This document shows positions 56,640 through 64,000 of a DNA stretch of 64,000 nucleotides, piece by piece. The position numbers and the translations under genes are program-made. The notes beneath the pieces are model-generated. The model had not been told where the DNA came from. It did no database searches and saw only the letters and a program-made list of their open reading frames with translations. Within the stretch, counting starts at the first letter, position 1. Each line of letters starts with the position of its first letter. This DNA is from Nicotiana tabacum (lineage: Eukaryota > Streptophyta > Magnoliopsida > Solanales > Solanaceae): assembly GCF_000715075.1 (NCBI RefSeq), contig NC_134101.1, positions 133,004,237 through 133,068,236 on the forward strand. The letters are read 5' to 3'.

Positions 56640-57060
56640 TTAGTTTTCTTGAAATCAGGGGCCCCTCCTGGAGAATAGGGTCAGTCTTTACTTTAGTCAA
56701 GCTTAGTTTATAGTTTTCCTACTCTATTCTTTAGTTTACTCTCATCATTGCATCAATAGTACAAGTGGTTTACAATTTTGCTAACAACTCACAAATCTTC
56801 CTAGTGCAAACTAGGGCAGAAAAATTTCTTTTATTTTGTCTGTTTTGTTGTAATCAGGCGCCCACCTGGAGAACAAGGGAAGACAACTCAAGTTTCAAGG
56901 GAAAGCAGTTTCGAAGGAAGACAACTCGAGTTTCAAGGGAAAGCAGTTTCAAAGGAAGACAGTTCAAGTTTCAAGGGAAAATGGTTCAAGGTGCAAGGGA
57001 AAATCGTGTCAAGTAACAAGAGAAGACGGTTCAAGTTCAGCAATCAGGAGGCCGCTTGGA
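56640..57060 (+). repeat. Dispersed core copies and GTTTCAAGGGAAA repeats, element C
   Basis: Three single copies of the A/B minisatellite core occur: TCAGGGGCCCCTCCTGGAG (56656), TCAGGCGCCCACCTGGAG (56857) and TCAGGAGGCCGCTTGGA (57043). Between the last two, about five imperfect units of GTTTCAAGGGAAARCRGTT lie at 56890-57030. A polypurine-like AAACTAGGGCAGAAAAATT is at 56808. Confidence 0.65.
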
Positions 57061-57554
57061 AAATAAGGGAATTCAATTTAGAATGCAATTCAGGTCAGCA
57101 ACAAAAGAAGCTCGCGTCAAGAATGCGAGTCAGTAGTCCAAGATGATCAACATTAGTTAGTCACAATCCAGAATAAAAAGAAAAAAAACAACAAAAAGAA
57201 AGACAAGAAGTGAAACCAAATGCAGAAGTTAATGAAAGATGTGAGTTGCTCAAGACAGGGCTGAGGTCACAAGCTCTACATGTCCCGTTTTGGTCTGAAA
57301 AGCTGAATAAAAACGAACTAGCACCTGCAACTAGCAAGCGTCAAGGATCAAATCTTAAGTCTGCATGAAGAACCAACCAAGACTCAAGATCAAGCTTCAG
57401 AAGACTCATAGATAGGAATCTTGTAACTCATAGCTAATAGGCTTAGTTAGTCTTTTTCATTTTTGATTTTGATGTAATAACGAGACTGCGTACCTGAACC
57501 TCGGCGGAACGGCACCTCAATCGGATCTCCACCTCGGCATAATCCATCACCTCT

Positions 57555-57600
57555 GAACTACATGTGGCCTGATTCCTTTATAGTCAAGGATATGTAGACA
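57555..57600 (+). ncRNA. CTACGTA hairpin motif, position d, element C
   Basis: GAACTACAT...CCTGATTC...GATATGTAGAC. Outer stem CTACAT/ATGTAG and inner stem TCCTT/AAGGA. The AT/AT outer pair is shared with position d of A and B. Confidence 0.75.
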
Positions 57601-57718
57601 GCTCAGATACCAGGGCTCGTCACATTCCCCTCTCTCTTAGTTTTAGTCTCTCCAAATAAGGGTCGGGTCAAAAACCTGTCTAGTCGTTCTTTGTCTGAAA
57701 ACTCTTCGCGTTTTCAGT

Positions 57719-57732
57719 CAAAGAGGGCCAGC
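57719..57732 (+). other. Polypurine tract of element C
   Basis: CAAAGAGGGCCAGC directly before the 3' LTR TGTAGATATG. One change from the B tract interrupts the purine run. Confidence 0.85.
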
Positions 57733-60082
57733 TGTAGATATGTGATTTTTAACCCTCCCCAAGATTTTTCATATTTTAGCACGTAAATATTTAATTTAGG
57801 CCTGATATAGCTATTTCAACTATTTTTTGACTTTTTTACTTTATTTTCGTCATAAAAATGGAAAATTATAAAAAATATTTTAGTATGTATCTTTCATAAA
57901 AAATTTAAAAAAATATATAAAAAATAGTACCTTATTTTTATCTTTAATATAATTTTGAAAATCCAAAAAAAAAAACATATAATAGTTTCATGTTAGCTTT
58001 TGCATTGTGTAGTATTTTTATCTTATATTTTAAAATGAGTTAATTAAGGTGTTGGATCATAATTTTAAGAGTTTTTGGAGCCCAATTTTTGGCCTAATTC
58101 GGATTAGTCCATTAAGCCTAGAGACCCTTCTAGACTCTTCTTGGAACAAAAACAAATAAAAAAGACCCTAAGGACTTAACACAAAAAGACTTAGGGACTA
58201 ATTGACAAAATACACAAAATAATAACCTAAACCTAGACTCTACAGAAAGAGAATACCTAAAAAATCTGAAGGGAGAACACACAAAAAAAAAATGACGCCT
58301 AAGAGACTAATAAAAAATCAACGCCGCGATACACACAGAAAGGACAGACCCACCCCCGAACTTCATCTTCCCCATAGCACCCCACATCCAAATGCCAACC
58401 AAGCTCACCCTCAACATCACAAGACCCCCCCCCCCCAGCCAAGCTTCCTCGTCTTCTTCATGGAAAAGACAACAAAAAAAAATAAAAAAATGCAGACGCT
58501 ATAACCTAAAAGAGCTGAAAAGCAGTGCTGTTATTCCATCTCGATAGGAGGCCCCTCATCGTTCTCTTTTCTTCTCAAAAGCATCAGCCGATAAAAAAGC
58601 TTTGCAACTTTTTTTCTTCATAATAAAATAATACAAGACTTAAAACACCGATCTACTGTAGAACACCAAATGACCTCCCATCGATCCCCATTCCCATCGT
58701 CGCTGCTCCCATCTTCTTTACCATAACTCGCCGGAAAACACTCACACACAGCCCACACACGCACAGAAACGAGAGAGGGACAGTAGCGAACCAGTTGAAC
58801 TTTTGTGAGCATGAGAGGAACATGAAACTGGTTTCAAGCTTCGCTTGGCTTATTTCAGATATTGTCCATTCAGTTTGTTTTGAAATCGTGGTTGAGGTGC
58901 TGTCGGAGATCGAGGTAGTTCGTCGAGGTTCCGGTTGCAGTCCAAAATCGGATCCAGATTTCTGTTTTGGTGAAAACCCTGTAAGGTCTGATTCATACAA
59001 TGCTTCCTGAAGGTTTATTGTGTGTTCTTGCTTAATATCATGCTTGGTGTCTGATATATTGTTTATTGCTGTGTGATTGCTTGTTGTTCCTGTTGTTTAA
59101 GTTTAATATGTTTGAGACTTCCTTCTACGAATTTGTTTGTTCCTTGTAGTTGTAAATCTTTACTTTGCCGAGTTACCATCTCTTTGCTTTGTTTGGGAAG
59201 AATGTGATGAAGTTTCATTCGTGGTAGAGATTACTGTCTAAAACCATGGAACGACCTTTCAAGCCATCATGTCTTGCTTGAGCTGCGCTCAAGGAGAACT
59301 TAATTTTAAGTCAAAGGCTAAGAAAAAGAAAATCCCATAAAGTAATAGTAGCAGTAATTATTATCTTGTACAATTTAAATGTTTTAGCAAATTATTTTTT
59401 AGGTACGTAGTTTATTTTCCATGGCCAATTTATCAGTAGTTGTCTTTCAATAGACATGAGTTGGTTAATTGTTGATTGAGGCTCATGGTTACTCGAATTG
59501 ATTATAGTTGAACATGATTTTGTCACAATATAGAAATTGGGTTACTATTCATCAACTAAACTACATCAAATTAGATTAAAGGGGCTCGGATGTGCATTTC
59601 ATGTGACCCGATTCTAATTTTCAACAAGGTTAAATAGAGCGTGTCGTGAACCACGGGTGCATTTCATATAGCGTGGCTTGCGATATATTTTAAATAACCT
59701 TGAATTCACTCTTTAAATGAATAAAAGCGGTTTTAAAATTAAGAATGCACATAGGTTTAAAAGTGTTTTAAAATCAGATAATTGAGCCAAAAAATAATAG
59801 TTGAGCGACCGTGCTAGAACCACGGAACCCGGGAATGCCTAACACCTTCTCCCGGGTTAACAGAATTCCTTACCCGGATTTCTGTGTTCGCGGAATATAA
59901 AACCGAGTCAATCTTTCCTCGATTCGGGATTTGAACCGGTGACTTGGGACATCATAAAATTATCCCAAGTGGAGACTCTGAATTTAATAAATAAATAATC
60001 CCGTTTCGATTGTCACTTTAAGTTGGAAAAAACTCCCTTATATACTCTGTTCTGGGGGTGTAGTGAAAAAGGAGGTGTGACA
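57733..60082 (+). mobile_element. 3' LTR of element C
   Basis: 2350 bp, matching 46146-48433 apart from scattered substitutions, a roughly 85-bp stretch at 58530-58615 missing from the 5' copy, and a C run near 58425. The PBS-core duplicate is mutated here (TGGAGACTCTG). No genes. Confidence 0.87.
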
Positions 60083-60902
60083 AACCCCCTCACCCTCTCT
60101 CTCTCTCTGTAGGAAGTATGACAAGATCATGGCGAGCTAAGTCGATCAACCTGGTCTCATACTGGGTAACCGTCATAGAACCCTGCTGGAGGCGCTCAAA
60201 CTGCCTCCGATAAGCCTCTCGCTGAGTAATGGGGAGAAACTTCACTAGAAATAGCTGTGTGAACTGCTCCCAAGTCAAGGCTGGTGATCTGGCTGGTCTA
60301 GCTAAGCAATAATCCCTCCATCAAGTCTTGGTGGATCCAGACAAGCAAAATGTAGCAAAATCAACCCCATTGGTCTCAACAATACCCATGTTCCTAAGAA
60401 CCTCATGGCAGCTGTCTAGATAATCCTGGGAATTCTTAGTAAATGCACCGCTAAAAGTGGAAGTGAAGAGCTTGGAGAACCTATCCAGCCTCCACAAAGC
60501 ATCAGCAGATATAGCCGCTCCATCATCGGTCTGAGCTACCACACCCGGCTGAACTGCTCTAACTGGCTGAACCGCTGGAGTCTGAATCTGAGGAGCTACC
60601 TGCTCCAGAGAGCGAGTAACAGGAGTTTGGGCCCTTCCTCCAGCCTGAGAGACGGCTGGTGCTACAAGAAGCAAGCCCGCTTGGGTGACACTCTCCATGA
60701 GGCCCACCAATCGGACAAGAGCATCTTGAAGGACTGGGGTAGCAATAAACCCCTCTGGGACCTGATCTGGGCCCACCAGAGATGCTGGGGCCGGAACCTC
60801 GTCATCAAAGTCAACCTGAGGCTCCGCTACTGGGGCTGTTGCTCGGGGCTGAGCTCTACCCCTACTTCAGCCTCTGGCACGGCCTCGCCCTCTGCCCCTC
60901 AT
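60083..60902 (-). pseudogene. Chromovirus-like gag, N-terminal part (element D)
   Basis: Start at 60902: MRGRGRGRARG, then TGA at codon 12 (CGA expected), then SRGRAQPRATAPVAEPQVDF. Further on are DYLDSCHEVLRNMG, a second TGA for Trp near 60321 (STKT-stop-WRDYCLARP), LTWEQFTQLFLVKFLP, RRQFERLQQGSMTVTQYETR and LPTERER. It is then cut by element C and continues at 46145. Both stops fit C-to-T decay of a methylated repeat. Confidence 0.82.
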
Positions 60903-61140
60903 GGGAGCTACTACTGAGGGCTCGGGCTGCTGAGCGGTAGATGAGGAAGCGCGTGTTCTCGCCATCTGCAAAAGAACATAGTAGAAGTTCAATTAGCATT
61001 AAGAAACAAAACTGCACGACGAGAAAGAACAAATGTGATGTTTTTCCTAACTCTGTAGCCTCTGGGGATAAATACAGACGTCTCTGTACCGATCCATCAG
61101 ACTCTACTGAGCTTGTCCATGAATTGTGAGACTTATGTAA
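60903..61140 (-). other. 5' leader of element D
   Basis: About 240 nt between PBS and gag, no gene. The open frame starting at 61167 runs across the PBS and LTR edge and is not real. Confidence 0.6.
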
Positions 61141-61158
61141 CCTAGAGCTCTGATACCA
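61141..61158 (-). other. Primer binding site, initiator tRNA-Met (element D)
   Basis: Sense TGGTATCAGAGCTCTAGG. The first 12 nt are the usual tRNA-iMet complement of Ty3/gypsy and Ty1/copia elements. It lies 3 nt from the LTR end at 61162. Confidence 0.85.
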
Positions 61159-61872
61159 ACTTGTCACGACCCGGAATTCCTACCCTCGGGAGTCATGATG
61201 GCGCCTATTCGTAGAAGCTATGCAAGCCACACACTTAGAAATCTTTAACTCTTCTATTTTAATCATTTTTACAGCTTATATTAACAAGTGATGAACATCC
61301 AAATAGCAGCGGAATATGAGATTTAAGCGGAAGTCTTAAATAAATATAAAACCAAAATGTTTCGAAAGTCAACATATGCCTCTGCCCAGAAACTGGTGTC
61401 ACAATATCCACGGACTACTAAGATCACTACACACAACTATTTGAAAGAAAGAAGCACTGTCTGTTTCGGATACAAGAGCTAATAGAACATAATAAAAGAT
61501 AGAGGAGACGCCGGGCTTGCGGATGCCTGCAAGGCTACCTCAGTATCTCGGTGAACTGAAGGCTGGCTCCCCTAATGCTGCTGACCAAGCGCTGCTCCTG
61601 TATCTGCACATAAGTGCAGAGTGTAGCATCAGCACAACCGACCCCATGTGCTGGTAAGTGTTCCGCCTAACCCCGGTGAGGTAGTGACGAGGCTAGGACC
61701 AGACTCCAGATAAACTTGTGCAGTTATATAATATACAACGGAAATATAAACAGGTAATAACAGTTTAAAAGGGAGGGGGGAAACATGCTTCGGGGAAACA
61801 TATCAATTCTATCAGAAACTTAATAAAGTATGAAAAAACACTCGATGTCTAGAATCAATACATTGACAATAC

Positions 61873-62037
61873 TGTTGCGGCGCGCAACCCGATCCACATA
61901 TATAACTGTTGCAGCATGCAACCCGATCCAATATAATATCTGTTGCGGCGTGCAACCCGATCTAATATAATATTTGTTGCGACGTGCAACCCGATCCAAT
62001 ATAATATCTAATAATGTTGCGGCGCACCACCCGTTCC
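61873..62037. repeat. Palindromic GTTGC...GCAAC tandem repeat in LTR D
   Basis: Five units of about 35-40 bp, each with GTTGC, five variable bases and GCAAC followed by CCGATCC. The centre varies (GGCGC, AGCAT, GGCGT, GACGT) while the 5-bp arms are kept in four copies; the fifth is degraded. Confidence 0.8.
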
Positions 62038-62160
62038 AAATATACAGTCAACAATAATCATAATTAACCGTCCTAGCAAGGGATCAAAAATAGACTACAC
62101 TATCCCGGCAAGAGAACTCAACAGTACAAGTATATACGTCCCGGCAAGGGAGAAACAGCC

Positions 62161-62300
62161 ATAACCAAACTTGTTCCAACATCTAACTATCTCAACTATA
62201 ACTCCACTAGTTTCAACATCTAACTACCTCAGCTATAACTAAACTTGTTACAAGACCTAACTACCCAGCTATAACCAAACTTGTTACAACACCTAACACG
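62161..62300. repeat. Imperfect tandem repeat in LTR D
   Basis: Three to four units of about 35-50 bp sharing AACTATAACY, AAACTTGTTNCAA and CATCTAACTA. Copies of CCGGCAAGGGA occur just before and after (62102-62150, 62371-62384). Confidence 0.65.
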
Positions 62301-63264
62301 AAAAATCATCAACCTAAGCATTCGTGATATCAATTAAGAACACAGTGCAAGGGACCCTCAACTCAGCAATTGCCCGGCAAGGGGGCAACATAATGATCTC
62401 TTCTCCTTGTCACTTTTACTTCACAATTCACTTCACAACTCGAGCCAATGCTCTAGAGTTTCGATTATCACTTATACTTTTACAATTCGTTATGCAACTG
62501 GAGCCAACGCTCCTCAATGTTCATAGGTCACAATTCTTTCCACAACTTTACACAACAAATAGAAATCTTCACCAAGGCATGAATAATACAACGATATCAT
62601 AAAAATCACAAGATAAGACTCACGGTCATGCTTGACACCAACATATAAATACCCGTCACCATGCCTAGACATCGTACTCGACAAGAAACAAATAGCAAAT
62701 AGGACACAACTCCTAATCCCTCAAGCTAGGGTTAGACCAAACACTTACCTCGATGTCACGAACACAACTCAAGGTTTCAATTATAGCTTTACCCCTTGAT
62801 TCCACCGCCAATTCGCTCGTATCTAGTCACAAATTACTTAATTACATCAATAAATGCTAAATGAATCAATTCTACTACATGAAAATAGGTTTTATAAAGA
62901 TTTCCCCAAAAAGTCAAAAATCGACCCCGGGCCCGCTTGGTCCAAACCCAAAATTCGGACCAAAACTCGATTACCCATTTACCCCCGAGCCCGGATATAT
63001 AATTGGTTTTGGAATCCGACCTCAATTTGAGGTCTCAATCCCCAAATTTCAATATTCTTAGGTTTTACCCAAAATTCCCAATTCCACCATGAAAACCCTA
63101 GATTCTAGGATGAAATCTTGTTAAAAGAAGTTAAGGAGTGAAAGAAATAAGTTAAAAATCACTTACTAGTGTTTTGGGAGAAGAAGGATCGTTTGGAAAA
63201 TCGCCTCTTATGTTTTAGGGTTTTGAAAGTGAAAAATAACTAAAAAGTCCATTTAAATATACTC

Positions 63265-63450
63265 ATCTCAGACCCTCTCAGCGGACCGCATAAAAAAGAC
63301 TGCGACCGCGGAGCTCCACCGTGGACCGCAAGAAATCGAGCACGACCGCGAAGGCTTGGCCTTGTTCACCACGGACCGCACAAATCCCACCGCAGTAGCG
63401 AAGTCCCCACCGTGGCCGCCAAGCTTCCACCGCGGACAGCGAGACCTGGC
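63265..63450. repeat. GC-rich CACCGCGGACCGC repeats in LTR D
   Basis: Five to six degenerate copies of (C)ACCG(C/T)GGACCGCA spaced 30-40 bp in an otherwise AT-rich LTR, with GCGACCGCG between. Possibly near the LTR promoter; no open frame of interest. Confidence 0.6.
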
Positions 63451-64000
63451 TTCAGAGACCTCCAACTTCTCTGAATCTGCAACTTTTTCCTAAGTGTAAA
63501 AACATCCCGAGACTCACCCGAGCCCCCCGGAGCTCCAAACCAAATGTCATACTAACTCAAAAACATCATATGGACCTACTCGTGTGATCATATCATTAAA
63601 ATAACATGAAAAATCATGAATTAAACCTTAAAACTCAACATTTTCATCAAGAACTCTCAAAGTTCACAACTCTTCAACCGAAAGTCCAACTCACGTCAAA
63701 TAAACTCCGATTTTTGCCAAATTTCACAGTTATCTTTCAAATACTATAAAAAGTTTATACGGGGCTCCGGAACCAAAATATGGGCCCGATAACAATGGTT
63801 TCAAACATTAATTCTTTTCTTTATTCCTTAGATAATTCAGTAAAATAATTTCTTTCAAAAATTGATTTCTAAGGCTTGGGACCTCGGAATTCATTTCCGA
63901 GCATATGCCCAAGTCCCATATTTTACTGCGGACCTCTCGGGATCGACGGAATACGGATCTGGGTCCGTGTGCTAAGAATGTTGACCAAAGTCAACCATAA

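Larger units (their letters stand above)
46146..60082 (+). mobile_element. Element C: gag-only, non-autonomous Ogre/Tat-like element
   Basis: Two LTRs (46146-48433 and 57733-60082), tRNA-Arg PBS, leader, gag, an intron remnant, a 3' UTR with repeats and a polypurine tract, all on the plus strand. ORF1, protease, RT, RNase H and integrase are absent. Flanks AACCT (46141-46145) and AACCC (60083-60087) are a plausible 5-bp target duplication with one change. The LTRs are similar, with one larger indel near 58530-58615. It shares leader, hairpins and LTR 3' end with A and B. Confidence 0.85.
61162..64000 (-). mobile_element. 5' LTR of element D (right end outside window)
   Basis: Begins (plus strand) TGTCACGACCCGG, which in sense is the LTR 3' end ...GGGTCGTGACA next to the PBS. 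At least 2.8 kb without genes. It contains several tandem repeat patches. The outer end is not reached, so total length is unknown. Confidence 0.75.

Noticed and set aside
57061..57554. Possible gene in the C 3' UTR
   Set aside because: Only short frames and A-rich sequence; nothing aligns with a protein of A, B or a known family.
60862..61167. 101-aa open frame starting at the D PBS
   Set aside because: Runs through LTR edge, PBS and leader; the true gag start is 60902 in another frame.

Overview
This window is plant repetitive DNA. Everything I can support in it is a retrotransposon, a retrotransposon fragment or a repeat inside one; I see no host gene. A nightshade (Solanaceae) genome is the best guess. 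Reasons: the LINE has a (GTT)n tail and the 3' end typical of Solanaceae RTE elements, the chromovirus-type gag and LTR resemble those I know from nightshades, and very long Ogre/Tat-type Ty3/gypsy elements dominate. Genus is not resolved.

The layers can be ordered by what interrupts what. The oldest visible host is element D, a Tekay/Del-like Ty3/gypsy element on the minus strand. Its 5' LTR starts at 61162, its initiator-Met PBS is at 61141-61158, and its gag starts at 60902. Element C (46146-60082, plus strand) sits inside D gag, and a LINE sits inside C (49406-51123). D gag resumes at 46145 and is cut again at 45713, within its zinc-finger codons, by an Ogre/Tat array (subfamily A, minus strand) that runs left past the window start. 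In that array LTR A1 (528-4856) carries a PBS on one side and a polypurine tract on the other, so neighbouring copies share one LTR. The 5' LTR of copy A is split (18887-20492 and 43503-45712) by a second Ogre/Tat element, B (20526-43428).

A and B each read, in sense order on the minus strand: LTR, tRNA-Arg PBS, about 1 kb leader, ORF1 (plant-mobile-domain-like with a coiled-coil tail), gag, protease, G-patch-like segment, reverse transcriptase/RNase H, extra RNase H, integrase, a 3' UTR of 3.6-3.9 kb with a minisatellite, polypurine tract, LTR. All coding regions are broken by stop codons, frameshifts or deletions. C keeps the same leader, PBS, 3' UTR and polypurine tract but has only gag, so it looks like a non-autonomous derivative.

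The most notable signal is not a gene. A roughly 42-nt inverted-repeat motif occurs 12 times: four per element in A, B and C, always at the same four places (leader, between ORF1 and gag, just after pol, just before the polypurine tract). Its stems change in a compensatory way, which indicates a conserved RNA structure. A second covarying hairpin (GTG-AAAA-CCN...NGG-CAC) is repeated two or three times in each 3' UTR. The 3' UTR minisatellites of A and B grew from the same short core, which C carries as dispersed single copies.
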